A stretch of DNA of 46,456 nt from the NCBI GenBank assembly GCA_030152225.1, contig JASLHL010000307.1, positions 1-46,456 on the forward strand, read 5' to 3'. Positions 8,092 through 16,827 of this stretch are shown here, piece after piece. The position numbers and the translations under genes were made by a program. The notes beneath the pieces were generated by a model. The model saw nothing but the letters and a program-made list of their open reading frames with translations. It did not search any database and was not told the DNA's origin. How positions within the stretch are numbered: the first letter of the stretch is position 1; every line of letters begins with the position of its first letter. Source of the stretch: Flavobacterium sp. (GTDB taxonomy: Bacteria; Bacteroidota; Bacteroidia; Flavobacteriales; Flavobacteriaceae).

Positions 8092-8394
8092 TTAACCTCT
8101 ACCTGAACTAATTAGTAGTCGAAACCATAGACCAAGGCCTATAAAAGCAATTCCTGATACAATGATCCCCCAAGAAATAATACCATTCAATCGCCGTGCT
8201 ACTGTCTCGCCAAACACATTTTTAATCCATGTAATATTCGTAAATACACCTGGTCCTCCTGTATCGTACATCCATTCATGTCCTTTCATTGACCAATACC
8301 ATATCACAACACCAACTAACAATAGGACTACGCCAGGCAATTCGGGAAATACTTGTACGAGTTCAACGACCCATCCATCCTCTTGTTTACTCAT
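8092..8394 (-). CDS. Small two-helix membrane protein, Imm17-like
   Basis: This 100-residue protein has two predicted membrane helices: about residues 18-34 (LPGVVLLLVGVVIWYWS) and 72-94 (IISWGIIVSGIAFIGLGLW). Between them lies a loop containing WIKNVFGETVARRLNG. The loop and second helix resemble the small two-helix immunity family Imm17 (F-G-x-x-x-A-R-x-x-x-G-I). The start overlaps the stop of the upstream TPR gene as ATGA, so the two are translationally coupled, and rhs begins 100 bases downstream. The position before rhs is unusual for a cognate immunity gene. It may instead protect against a membrane- or envelope-acting toxin, or help effector handling. The Imm17 assignment is by eye and tentative. 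Confidence 0.6.
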   Translation of the reverse strand: MSKQEDGWVVELVQVFPELPGVVLLLVGVVIWYWSMKGHEWMYDTGGPGVFTNITWIKNVFGETVARRLNGIISWGIIVSGIAFIGLGLWFRLLISSGRG

Positions 8395-9731
8395 TTTAAT
8401 TTTTTATTTACCATAATACTTTTTACACTTTTAGTTTTGATTCTCCATTGTTCTCCTAACAACGGTCGAATAATAGTATCCAGTTCTGTATCGGAGATGT
8501 AATCCGTATATCGAGAGTCTAACACCTCTTTAATCAGTAAGCGATATGTTGATGCTTGAGCCAGTGATTCATTCAAATTTACACCTAGGCGAATCCCCTG
8601 GTTTAACGCCTCATACCTCAACTGTTTATCTCCTTCTTTATCCGCTGCTATTGCTAATAATCTAAAAGCCTCTACCTGCATCAAATGATCCTGACGATGA
8701 GCGTAATAGGCTTCTCCCCTTTTAAAATCTTCTATTGCCCTTTTACTCTTCTTGACCATCATAAGCAAGCTCCCTCTAAACAGATGCGTTTGTCCAGCCA
8801 GGTTCTCTAACAACTCTTCTGGAAGTAATTCAACAATTTCTTGCAGGATTAGTATCCCCTGATCGATATAGTGAATTGCTTTTTTAAATTGCTTTTTTCC
8901 AAATTCAGAAGTAGCTAAAGCACAGTAAACCATTACCTTTTGAACATGCCAATTGGCATTTTCATTCTTGTTATGCTCTGCGATCGCTAGACATTTTGTA
9001 GCGTGTTTATCAATAGCCTTGTCTTGTTTTTTATCGATAGCCTCATAGAGCTGTACCAGGTGATATCTGTACTTTGTGTCTGGTGCCTCAGGGTCACCCA
9101 TTGCAGCAACTTCTTTTATAGCTTGTGCTAAACCAAAATGATGAGACAAAATTTGCGTGGACTTTGGAGCGTAATTCTTGAGTTCGTTGAATACTGGTCG
9201 TTCAAATGTGTCAGATAAAACAAGGCGTATTCTGGGATGCAATTCCAGTTTCGTTAATTCTTTCAGCCAATGGAGTATATACTTTGCATCCTTACTTTGA
9301 TAATCTAAAACACAGACACAATGCGACTCTTCCTCAAATTCAACGCTTTCGCAAAAGGCATTAATATTCGATACAAATAGTTCAGCTACATTACTCGTTG
9401 AAGAAGCGGTTAAATCCATAGTCCACGGAATATAGTTTGCCTCAATTTCCTTGGGTTTATCAGCGTAATTCCACAAAAAAGTGGACATAAAAAGCTCTTC
9501 TACCAAGGCCTTACTATAGGTATTCACCTGAAGCAAGGGCGACTTAAAAACGAAAACAACATCTTCAATCTCATTGTCCATGGCAACCATATAGTCGTAA
9601 AATGTTTCTATCATTTCCCAATCATCTAATGCAGTGCGAAAAACAAGAAAAGTAAACGTTTGAGTATAACTTAGTTCAAGGTACTTCAACTCAAATTCTT
9701 CTGCTCTTTGCTGAATAGGATTGCTCTCCAT
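8391..9731 (-). CDS. TPR-like protein between vgrG and rhs, candidate effector adaptor
   Basis: This 446-residue cytoplasmic protein has no signal peptide. The first 200 residues form an alpha/beta region (VVFVFKSPL, HCVCVLDYQSKD, RIRLVLSDTFERP) that looks like a degenerate nucleotide-binding-type domain, but I see no P-loop. Residues about 215-400 are helical hairpins of TPR type (WHVQKVMVYCALATSEFGKK, AIHYIDQGILILQEI, HLFRGSLLMMVKKSKRAIED, AFRLLAIAADKEGDKQLRYE). The gene starts four bases after vgrG and overlaps the next gene by ATGA. Placement between VgrG and its Rhs cargo is where T6SS adaptor or chaperone genes (Tap/DUF4123, Eag/DUF1795) stand in other systems, but this protein resembles neither. 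A loading-adaptor role is inferred from position. Confidence 0.7.
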   Translation of the reverse strand: MESNPIQQRAEEFELKYLELSYTQTFTFLVFRTALDDWEMIETFYDYMVAMDNEIEDVVFVFKSPLLQVNTYSKALVEELFMSTFLWNYADKPKEIEANYIPWTMDLTASSTSNVAELFVSNINAFCESVEFEEESHCVCVLDYQSKDAKYILHWLKELTKLELHPRIRLVLSDTFERPVFNELKNYAPKSTQILSHHFGLAQAIKEVAAMGDPEAPDTKYRYHLVQLYEAIDKKQDKAIDKHATKCLAIAEHNKNENANWHVQKVMVYCALATSEFGKKQFKKAIHYIDQGILILQEIVELLPEELLENLAGQTHLFRGSLLMMVKKSKRAIEDFKRGEAYYAHRQDHLMQVEAFRLLAIAADKEGDKQLRYEALNQGIRLGVNLNESLAQASTYRLLIKEVLDSRYTDYISDTELDTIIRPLLGEQWRIKTKSVKSIMVNKKLK

Positions 9732-9735
9732 AACT

Positions 9736-11709
9736 TTAATTTAGTTTTACGATGGCCCCTTCAACAGCTGCTGTTCCACCTGCAGTTAACTTGGCATTTA
9801 ATCCACCACTCACTGTCACAGTACTATTGCCGTCAATTGTTGTAACTTTTGACGTGAGTTTTGCTTCATTATGCTCCGCATCCAAAGACAATATTGCTTC
9901 GCCACTTTGTTCTACCAGTTTAGTTGAGGCAATATTAGAAATGGTTTTACCCTGTAAATACAACTCCTCCCCCTCTAGGGTGATCTTTCCATTTTCTTCA
10001 AGTACCAGCTTCGATTTTCCCGATTGCATCTTAATTGCTTTTGAACTCTTCATCAGAATAGCTCCTTCCCCATCGAGTTCAATAAAATTCTTATTCTTGT
10101 CTATAATTTTTACACCATTTTCATCATTGAATTCGATGATATGACCACTTTTAGAACTCCAACTTTTAATTTTATTTTTACTACCGCCTCCAGCACCTAT
10201 TTCTCCATGAAATAGACTTCCCATTACGATAGGTCTATCAGGATGTTTGTTGATAAAGCCAATGATCACTTGATCTCCAACTTCTGGAACTGTCATAAAA
10301 CCTCGATTCTTGTCTACCACAGTACTGCTTCCTGCATCTGGCGTCATAACGCGAACAAAAGCCGTACTTTCATTTACTTCTTGCCAATCAAACTGCACTT
10401 GAACACGTCCTTTATTTTGAGGATCTACATTGTTAATTACTGTTGCAATTTGTTGTTCTATAACTGGAGTTTCGTAAACAATACGCGGAATAAATCCTGT
10501 ATCTGCATCGACAGCTTCAAAGTATCCCTTATAAATACCCAATGCATTAATCTCATGCCGGATATTTGTAATCATTATCTTCGTAAAATATTGATTTTCT
10601 TTACTTTGAGATTGAACCACATTCAATTCTACTTTACATCCAGGGTATAAAAAAGGAACTGTAGTTGTTCCTGTAATAACAAAAACACGCATGCCTTCAC
10701 TTCCAATAAGTCCTTTTTGTGCTTGGGTTATATCTTGATTAGTCGTTGCCTTTATAGGGGCTACTTGTAAAGAAGGTGCTGTAAAAATGCGTTGTGATTT
10801 TTCATAAGCCGCCTTGGCTAAAGTTCCTTTAGCCTTTAATTCAGTATCACCTATTGCGCTTAAGAGCTCATTATCTAGGCTATTATAGCCGTATAGTTCT
10901 CGGTTAACATGTTGCACTGCTAGGCTAACTTTTACCTGATCAATATCCCGTCCATAAGTCAGAGAAATTGGTGCCTCTGTCTTAGGAATATCTCCAAAAT
11001 ACAGGGTTTCTCCATCATAAAAGAATTGCTCACCATAGGCCTCAGCCATACGGGCCAAATAATTATAAGCTGTCTCATTGTATTGGCAACTATAGGCAAG
11101 ATTTACTGGATTACTGGATTGAATCGCATACTTATATTTTCCTTTTTGAGTATATCCTTCTTCCAAAATAGCTTGGACTACTGCCTGTAAAGAAATGGGA
11201 TTGGCTCCTCCAAAGCTCTGTATATTAGGAGCTTTATCAAGTAAAATAGTCGGACTATGTCCACTTAGGATAATATCTCCATGGCTTCCTTGCTTTTGTT
11301 CAAAGCTAACTTCTGTAATAATGCCAACAAAATCCCGTTCAGGTTTTGCTGCGCTATTTTTATAATAAAAACGCACCAAAATACGCTTTCCTAATAATTC
11401 TTGGGTATGCACCATTTGATAGGTTTCGTTCTCACCTAGTGCATTGTGATGTAAGGATAATTCAAACGCATGATGTCCCTTGATACATTGAGTCAATTGA
11501 AATTTTTTAATACTCAAACATTCAGTCCCCTCAATTACAATTTTTAAACCTACTAAATGATTGACACCCAAAAGCGTATGATTGGCAATTGCTTTTGCAT
11601 TGTGCGCTGCATTTGAATTGGTTGTACTAACAAATGAAGCGTTACTATTGTCAGAAGAGGTATTGGTTTGCTCAGGCTCCTTAGCATCAAATAAAGTTTT
11701 ACTTGTCAT
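9736..11709 (-). CDS. vgrG: T6SS spike protein VgrG (TssI)
   Basis: The 657-residue spike protein has a gp27-like region (residues about 45-410) with the typical FELSLHHNAL, GKRILVRFYYKN, LARMAEAYGEQFFYDGETLYFG and PFLYPGCKVELNV blocks. A gp5-type OB fold follows (GRVQVQFDWQEVNESTAFVRV, GFMTVPEVGDQVIIGF, DRPIVMGSLFHG), then a beta-helix needle of short repeats (GHIIEFNDENGVKIIDKNKN, GAILMKSSKAIKMQSG). The C-terminus ends at the needle, with no fused effector domain, so cargo is probably carried by the PAAR-like Rhs protein encoded downstream. The first 45 residues are a low-complexity Ser/Asn/Thr-rich extension, so a later start is possible. It heads a coupled set: vgrG, TPR gene, Imm17-like gene, rhs. 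Confidence 0.95.
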   Translation of the reverse strand: MTSKTLFDAKEPEQTNTSSDNSNASFVSTTNSNAAHNAKAIANHTLLGVNHLVGLKIVIEGTECLSIKKFQLTQCIKGHHAFELSLHHNALGENETYQMVHTQELLGKRILVRFYYKNSAAKPERDFVGIITEVSFEQKQGSHGDIILSGHSPTILLDKAPNIQSFGGANPISLQAVVQAILEEGYTQKGKYKYAIQSSNPVNLAYSCQYNETAYNYLARMAEAYGEQFFYDGETLYFGDIPKTEAPISLTYGRDIDQVKVSLAVQHVNRELYGYNSLDNELLSAIGDTELKAKGTLAKAAYEKSQRIFTAPSLQVAPIKATTNQDITQAQKGLIGSEGMRVFVITGTTTVPFLYPGCKVELNVVQSQSKENQYFTKIMITNIRHEINALGIYKGYFEAVDADTGFIPRIVYETPVIEQQIATVINNVDPQNKGRVQVQFDWQEVNESTAFVRVMTPDAGSSTVVDKNRGFMTVPEVGDQVIIGFINKHPDRPIVMGSLFHGEIGAGGGSKNKIKSWSSKSGHIIEFNDENGVKIIDKNKNFIELDGEGAILMKSSKAIKMQSGKSKLVLEENGKITLEGEELYLQGKTISNIASTKLVEQSGEAILSLDAEHNEAKLTSKVTTIDGNSTVTVSGGLNAKLTAGGTAAVEGAIVKLN

Positions 11710-12075
11710 AAACTACGCTATCTTACAATAGGATTAATTAGTTACTAACTACTTATAGGAGAAAATGCTCCACAATTGTTGGAGCTCATTTGATAGAAAG
11801 TAGAAAAGAAAAATACTAGTATTCTAGGACTTACCTTATCCCCCTATATCCATTTGAGATCTGATGATTCGAAATGGAAGAACATGTTAGGATCACATCT
11901 CAAACTAGATTGAGATCGACCTACCTAAGTATAAAAGAAACCAGAACAAGTATGAAGTAAGTAAACAAAACCATTGGATTATACAATTTGCATTGCTACA
12001 GGAAGCTTTGTAAAACAAACTTTATACCCATTCTGGGTTCTAAAAAACAGTGTACTAACTTCTAACTCAACTCAA
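11710..12075. other. Non-coding spacer between hcp and vgrG
   Basis: There is no convincing gene in these 366 bases on either strand. A small hairpin at 12026-12038 (ACCCA/TGGGT), followed on the minus strand by a T-rich stretch, could end hcp transcription weakly. A seven-base-pair inverted repeat lies at 11897-11916 (ATCTCAA/TTGAGAT). No clear TAnnTTTG promoter was found for vgrG. Confidence 0.5.
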
Positions 12076-12483
12076 TTATGCACTTGGCCAAGTTCCTTGA
12101 TATGCTGAATTTCCATAATCAATCTGCTCTGCACTCACCACAAAAGAAACATACATGGCATTTGAATTAATTGCATCAAAATCAACATGATGCTGGATCA
12201 CATATCCATTAGACCATTTCAACGAAATTAAAGTACCTTCTTCATGAGATTTATTGAAGATAATCTCTCCAGTTGTTGGTTTGTACTTACCATTAAGCAA
12301 ACTTTCTAAAATCTCTGATTTATCAGTTGCTTCTACAGTAATAGTAATAAGAGCATTGGAAGGATCCGATGCTACCCGTCCTGAAACATCTACAGAACGA
12401 GATACACCGTACTTCAGATTTAGTACTTTCTGTGCGTCGCCGCCATTGAATTTTAATACAGCTCTTGAATTGTTTTCTGCCAT
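12076..12483 (-). CDS. hcp: T6SS tube protein Hcp (TssD)
   Basis: This 135-residue protein belongs to the Bacteroidota TssD family, whose hexameric rings stack into the inner tube expelled by sheath contraction. Seen in the sequence are a beta-barrel pattern with the opening RAVLKFNGGDAQKVLNLKYG, a central TITVEATDKSEILESLL helix and strand, and the closing YVSFVVSAEQIDYGNSAYQG. Length and blocks match the family. It lies between tssC and vgrG with roughly 265 bases upstream and 366 downstream. It has its own promoter-like element, consistent with the much higher copy number Hcp needs compared with the baseplate proteins. Only one hcp is present in the window. Confidence 0.93.
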   Translation of the reverse strand: MAENNSRAVLKFNGGDAQKVLNLKYGVSRSVDVSGRVASDPSNALITITVEATDKSEILESLLNGKYKPTTGEIIFNKSHEEGTLISLKWSNGYVIQHHVDFDAINSNAMYVSFVVSAEQIDYGNSAYQGTWPSA

Positions 12484-12511
12484 AGTTTTTAGTTTTAAAT
12501 TATTACTAGAT

Positions 12512-12539
12512 CAAACTTAAAGAGTATTTTTAAATCCAA
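12512..12539 (-). promoter_or_regulatory. Candidate hcp promoter
   Basis: On the minus strand, TTG (12539-12537) is followed after 17 bases by TAAGTTTG (12519-12512). This matches the Bacteroidota pattern TTG-N17-23-TAnnTTTG. It would give a leader of roughly 20-25 bases before the hcp ATG at 12483. Confidence 0.5.
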
Positions 12540-12748
12540 CTTTATTTTTCTGCTGTTTTTAAAAAAATAGAGGGATTTTACTGTTAAAAAACAATATAAA
12601 TTAACAAATTCAAATATTAATATTTAACAAATACACAATTCAAATAACTATAATGCAATATCCTGCAGAAAGCAAATACAAGGTAGTTAAAATCGTACTT
12701 CACCTCCTGCTTTTGAGTTAGATTTGACGGGTTTACCTCCGTATTGAA

Positions 12749-14107
12749 TTAATCTTGTACATATTCCGCCTCCCAATCATTACCATCATCTCCTTTATGC
12801 CCATCTAACTTAATTACAAAGCTTTTTGCGGGGAAATAAGGTGTTAGACGGATATCGAGCCACACGCGGTCTTTTTGATGCTTATCTTGCTCAAAACGCA
12901 CGATTTTAAATTTTTCAATCAATTTATCAGCTCCCTTAATGCCATCCAAGAACAGTACAATTTGCTTTCTCAAATCATCTTCATTTTTTGCATTCCAATT
13001 TTCAAAGGCTCTGCGATTTAAGAAATCAAGCAAAACTTTAGTTACATAATCGAAAACACGAACTACAGAATACGTTTGCAATCCAATATTATCTCCATCA
13101 AATAAAGTTTTAGCAGAAAAAGCCATAATTTTTCCATATTCATTGACCATAGGGACAAGTCCCATTTTTTCAAGCTGAGAGATTTCACTTTTTTTGAGTT
13201 CAAACTTAACAGCATCAACTTCGTTGATTCCCCCATGTTTTTTACCTGCAGCGACTTGGGACATTAGTGTTTTGTGAATCTTTCCCATAAGAGAAGTTGA
13301 AGGAGCAATAAACACATCTTCTTCTTCTCCTACCTCCGTTGCTCGACCACGACCAACCAACCAATTACACGTCATAATAACATTGCTTTTGTGAACATCA
13401 CCACTGGTCAAATTGGCAGAATTAAACAAATCAACGACATCATCTGGCTTATCTAAATTCGCAAAATCCGTCAATAACATGACCTTGTTTTCATTGCAAA
13501 TTTTAGCCCATTTATCGACGACCATATTAGATCCCATATAACCGGGAATGGACAACAAGGAATAATTGTCTCTTAAGTCTAATCGATCATAATACAACTT
13601 AAATTCTTCTGCAATAAAATTGATAAATACCGGGTTGTCTAGATCCGTTATTTGTTCCATGGACGCATTGATAATATGTACATTATCCACTTTATCTAAT
13701 TCTGTATTTTTATAAAACTGTGCCATCGTTCGATAGGAAATCTCTAACTCACGACTTCGAAGCAACGCTTGTTTTAAATTGCTTTTTAGGCATGTTACGG
13801 CTTGTGTTGCTTTTTCTTTACAAGCATCAATCAGCGTCGCTACAGGTTGTTCAGATTCTAATAATTCCAACCATAACTGAATATTTTTCAACAAATCTTC
13901 ACGCTCTTCTCTTTTACTTGAATCGGTAAGAAAAATTTGCTTTCGCGCCTTACGTTCGGGATTCATATTTGCCATGCCGTCCACCACAGTTTCAACAAAT
14001 CCAAATCCACCTAATTTATCTAGCGATTTTCCAACGGCCGTCGAACTTAGCGTACTCTGTTGTGCTTGATTGGATACTTGTTGTGCTTCTTGATCTAATT
14101 TTGCCAT
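12749..14107 (-). CDS. tssC: T6SS sheath large subunit TssC
   Basis: This 452-residue protein matches the large sheath subunit of subtype-iii systems. TssB/TssC heterodimers polymerise around the Hcp tube in the cytoplasm and contract to fire. Recognisable blocks are GFGFVETVVDGMANMNPERKA near the N-terminus, LLSIPGYMGSNMVVDKWAKI, and the C-terminal VWLDIRLTPYFPAKSFVIKL, the strand region that interlocks with neighbouring subunits. The gene lies six bases downstream of tssB, as expected for stoichiometric partners. It is the last gene of the long structural block; hcp follows after a 265-base spacer with its own promoter candidate. The start at 14107 gives the MAKLDQEAQQVSNQAQQS leader, which is Gln/Ser-rich and probably flexible. 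Confidence 0.95.
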   Translation of the reverse strand: MAKLDQEAQQVSNQAQQSTLSSTAVGKSLDKLGGFGFVETVVDGMANMNPERKARKQIFLTDSSKREEREDLLKNIQLWLELLESEQPVATLIDACKEKATQAVTCLKSNLKQALLRSRELEISYRTMAQFYKNTELDKVDNVHIINASMEQITDLDNPVFINFIAEEFKLYYDRLDLRDNYSLLSIPGYMGSNMVVDKWAKICNENKVMLLTDFANLDKPDDVVDLFNSANLTSGDVHKSNVIMTCNWLVGRGRATEVGEEEDVFIAPSTSLMGKIHKTLMSQVAAGKKHGGINEVDAVKFELKKSEISQLEKMGLVPMVNEYGKIMAFSAKTLFDGDNIGLQTYSVVRVFDYVTKVLLDFLNRRAFENWNAKNEDDLRKQIVLFLDGIKGADKLIEKFKIVRFEQDKHQKDRVWLDIRLTPYFPAKSFVIKLDGHKGDDGNDWEAEYVQD

Positions 14108-14113
14108 GTTTTT

Positions 14114-14749
14114 TTACTTTTCTAATTCTTTTGCAATTGCTTTTAATGTATCAGCAAATTCTTTTTTTGCCTCTTGGTCTTCCAGTACTTTTCGAAGTAC
14201 TTTATTGACGCGCATTTGTTTAACAATCTTATTATACTGTTCTTCCTCTACTTTCAGTCCTTTTAAAAAGACTGAATTTTCTACCATTTTTTTAGGCGTA
14301 AAATCCCCTAAATTCTCGAATCTAAATTCTTCTTTTACCGTTTGACCTGTTGTGGTCTCATGTTCCATCTCTAAGCTTGGTCCATAATAATTGAACACCG
14401 CTTCAACTGTTTTCAAACCTGCAACGATTTCAGGTGAAACCGCGTCATCCGTTGTAAGTTTGGCGACTAATAAACTTTTATTGCCCTGTATTTCTTGAAT
14501 TGCTTCGTTAGCATCTACTTTTACTTCATTACCGCCAACACCATAATTAAACATTGTCATTTTCTTGTTCTTATTTAAATTAAAATTATTTTTTTCGCTA
14601 TTTGAAACCGTTTGTTTATCTTGATCCTTATCAAAATCTTCCTTCTTATTTCTGCTAAAGGCCTTTCCTCGGAATACCTGGTCAAGACTTACTTCTACAG
14701 ATTCTGCAATCGACTGTACTACTTTTTTTACTTGATCAAACAGCACCAT
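14114..14749 (-). CDS. tssB: T6SS sheath small subunit TssB, with possible N-terminal extension
   Basis: The conserved TssB part starts at MTMFNYGVGGNEVKVDAN (ATG at 14560) and runs 148 residues, the usual size. It contains IQEIQGNKSLLVAKLT, NYYGPSLEMEH, ENLGDFTPKKM and a helical C-terminus. The same frame is open for a further 63 codons upstream, from an ATG at 14749 that lies 12 bases after the tssK stop behind an A/G-rich stretch. That part reads MVLFDQVKKVVQSIAESVEV, then a charged Lys/Asp/Asn-rich linker. I give the longer version because the extension looks protein-like and otherwise leaves a 200-base gap in a tight operon. Translation from 14560 alone is a real alternative. A still earlier ATG at 14779 would overlap tssK. 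The TssB identity is firm; the start is not. Confidence 0.85.
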   Translation of the reverse strand: MVLFDQVKKVVQSIAESVEVSLDQVFRGKAFSRNKKEDFDKDQDKQTVSNSEKNNFNLNKNKKMTMFNYGVGGNEVKVDANEAIQEIQGNKSLLVAKLTTDDAVSPEIVAGLKTVEAVFNYYGPSLEMEHETTTGQTVKEEFRFENLGDFTPKKMVENSVFLKGLKVEEEQYNKIVKQMRVNKVLRKVLEDQEAKKEFADTLKAIAKELEK

Positions 14750-14760
14750 ATACTTTCTTT

Positions 14761-15918
14761 CTAATCCAAAACACTCCAACCGCGATTTGTTTTCGGCGTG
14801 GGTGTTACATCCAATTCTGTAATGATGATATTTTCCTTGCGTTGTCCGATATAATCCAACTCGCTTAGTTGTAAAAAAATCTTTTCCAAACTGTTCAACA
14901 GGAGCTGTATTTGATCCAAATGCAGTCCACAGTCCACATGCTGATACTTTATTTCCGACACATGAATTAACTGATGCAAAAAAACATGAGGAGCGATATC
15001 ACTCCATTCGCCAATATAGTTGAGCATTTCCTCTAGTTCTACTGGAGATAGTACTTGTGTTGCTTGATGTAGATGAATAGCCAATTGCGAAAAACACGCC
15101 ACAAAATAAATAGGTGATACATGAGGGATCACGTTCCTAAAGTGAAAATAAACACTACCGATATCATGAATGAGTATCTGGCACAATTGCTTCACACTAG
15201 TTGCGAGTTTTGAATTTTGTTTGTCTACCGGGGTTTTTTGAAAAATGCGCATCGCATACTTTTGTAGCATGGGCATCGATGTTGCTGCGCGATTGTATGA
15301 ATTAAGTAGTAACGGATGACTCATCATACTCGTACAAGGGGGGATAAAGTGCAAATCAGGTTGTATTTTTTCCCCTTGAACAATCACTTTACCTAACACA
15401 ATAAAATTGGAATCACTTCTTAATCCATCCGTATCAAAAGAATTTACGGGCATAAAATCTATCCGATGTTTTGGTTTAGTAAAAGGATATCGGGGAGGAC
15501 TTTCTTCTAAATCAAGCGTTCCATATGGAATTTTATCAAAGGGATTTACCGAAACAATCAAGTAGTAGGCGATATTTTGCTGATGTAACTCCTCTCCCAC
15601 TACTGGAACTAATCCCTTTAAACTCGTTGTAAAATCGGTGAGATCAATTCTAAAACCTGCAGGAGTTAAAGCACTACAACGCTTAATAATCACTTCAACA
15701 TCCCCCGTTAAAGAATCAAAAACTTCAAAAATGGCTTGCTCGCTCTTTCTAGAGCTTACGGGTAACAAACCATAATTAAATACATTGGTAAAAACAGCGC
15801 GTACCTCTCTAAATCCATCCAAAATAAAATTAGTGTGTGCATCAAAGTGTTGCTGTGAAATTTTCATACCGTCAACCCAGTTAACGGCTTCATATTTTTC
15901 GGAATTTATCATTTTCAT
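14761..15918 (-). CDS. tssK: T6SS baseplate protein TssK
   Basis: TssK links the baseplate wedges to the envelope complex. The 385-residue product from ATG 15918 begins MKMINSEKYEAVNWVDGMKI, followed by SQQHFDAH, the characteristic TssK opening (W-x-x-G-M-x-x-x-x-Q-H-F). A central beta-rich shoulder region follows (YYLIVSVNPFD, PPRYPFTKPKHR) and then a helical neck and head. This start is chosen because its ATG overlaps the TGA of tssN as ATGA, a common coupling in this operon. An in-frame ATG 13 codons upstream lies inside tssN and is less likely. In T6SS-iii the membrane partner would be TssN or the NOPR complex rather than TssL/TssM. Confidence 0.92.
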   Translation of the reverse strand: MKMINSEKYEAVNWVDGMKISQQHFDAHTNFILDGFREVRAVFTNVFNYGLLPVSSRKSEQAIFEVFDSLTGDVEVIIKRCSALTPAGFRIDLTDFTTSLKGLVPVVGEELHQQNIAYYLIVSVNPFDKIPYGTLDLEESPPRYPFTKPKHRIDFMPVNSFDTDGLRSDSNFIVLGKVIVQGEKIQPDLHFIPPCTSMMSHPLLLNSYNRAATSMPMLQKYAMRIFQKTPVDKQNSKLATSVKQLCQILIHDIGSVYFHFRNVIPHVSPIYFVACFSQLAIHLHQATQVLSPVELEEMLNYIGEWSDIAPHVFLHQLIHVSEIKYQHVDCGLHLDQIQLLLNSLEKIFLQLSELDYIGQRKENIIITELDVTPTPKTNRGWSVLD

Positions 15919-16808
15919 TCGTCTATTTGTTGTTTGTATTCGATCACGCGTTTGCAAATAATTACATCGTTTTCCCTAATTTTATTTTGGGCCATATCGA
16001 GATCAAAATCAATATAGTTTCTCAAGTGAAAAAGAGAGCGTTTTACATAAAAAATCCAAGTATAATACACGCCCTCCTCATTGCTCAATTCGATTGTATT
16101 CCCAGCATTTTTGAAGTTGTAATCCTCCAATACTTTCTGAAACCAATCGCCAAAAGTAAGTCCGGTCAAAAGTGTTTTTGCCTTAATCCTAAATTGATGT
16201 CCATCTCCGCCATTTTTACTTAACTCCAGCGTAACTACTCTAAGTTTATTTAAATCAAAACCATCTAAATCAAACACTTGTTTATTTTCATCATAGTTCC
16301 ACGTCTTATAAATACTAAAGGGTATCTTTAAAAATTGAACGTAGCTATAGAAAAAAAGCAAGGGTATTAAAAAAGTAAGGTTACAAGAAGCGGCTAACCA
16401 TGCATACCCTTTAAAAGGGCTAAGCCAATCGAAAAGATAGACAAAGAGCATTGTCCCAAACAGCAGTAGAAATACTGTGATAGTCAATTCAAATAGCATT
16501 GATAATCCTTCGGATATATCGGGTGCTTGAAATCGCTTTAGTATTTGATGTAAATGGATCCAACCCAATAAGAAGTAAAGAATACTCCCAATCAAGTACC
16601 AATAAGGGTTAAAAGTATTTCCTGCAAAGCCAAATACTCCAGGTATGCTAAGCAGTACACCCCCAACCAAAAGGTAAAAAATTAGTTCTTTAGACTTGAT
16701 AAAGGGCAATTTTTTTTTCAGCCAAATCAGTAAAAAAGCAAGTACAACAAGTACTGTTGGTATAATTAAATATTGAATAAAAAAGGCTTTTATAAATTCT
16801 ATGTGCAT
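15915..16808 (-). CDS. tssN: T6SS-iii membrane protein TssN
   Basis: This 297-residue protein has an N-terminal half made of about six hydrophobic helices (YLIIPTVLVVLAFLLIWL, LIFYLLVGGVLLSIPGVFGF, WYLIGSILYFLLGWIHL, LTITVFLLLFGTMLFVYLF, LTFLIPLLFFYSYV). A soluble C-terminal half faces the cytoplasm or periplasm (VVTLELSKNGGDGHQFRIKA, GNTIELSNEEGVYYTWIFY). This matches TssN, one of the proteins that replace TssJLM in Bacteroidota T6SS. It would sit in the inner membrane and anchor the baseplate. The gene lies between tssG and tssK and overlaps tssK by ATGA. Identification rests on topology, length and context, which agree well. Confidence 0.85.
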   Translation of the reverse strand: MHIEFIKAFFIQYLIIPTVLVVLAFLLIWLKKKLPFIKSKELIFYLLVGGVLLSIPGVFGFAGNTFNPYWYLIGSILYFLLGWIHLHQILKRFQAPDISEGLSMLFELTITVFLLLFGTMLFVYLFDWLSPFKGYAWLAASCNLTFLIPLLFFYSYVQFLKIPFSIYKTWNYDENKQVFDLDGFDLNKLRVVTLELSKNGGDGHQFRIKAKTLLTGLTFGDWFQKVLEDYNFKNAGNTIELSNEEGVYYTWIFYVKRSLFHLRNYIDFDLDMAQNKIRENDVIICKRVIEYKQQIDE

Positions 16809-16827
16809 AACGATTGTTGTTTATAGT

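Noticed and set aside
9752..10144. Plus-strand frames opposite vgrG.
   Set aside because: They are antisense to VgrG with compositionally biased Ser/Pro/Leu translation and no promoter or homology cue.
15919..15957. Upstream ATG giving TssK 13 extra residues.
   Set aside because: It lies inside tssN; the ATGA overlap at 15918 and the conserved opening make the later start far more likely.
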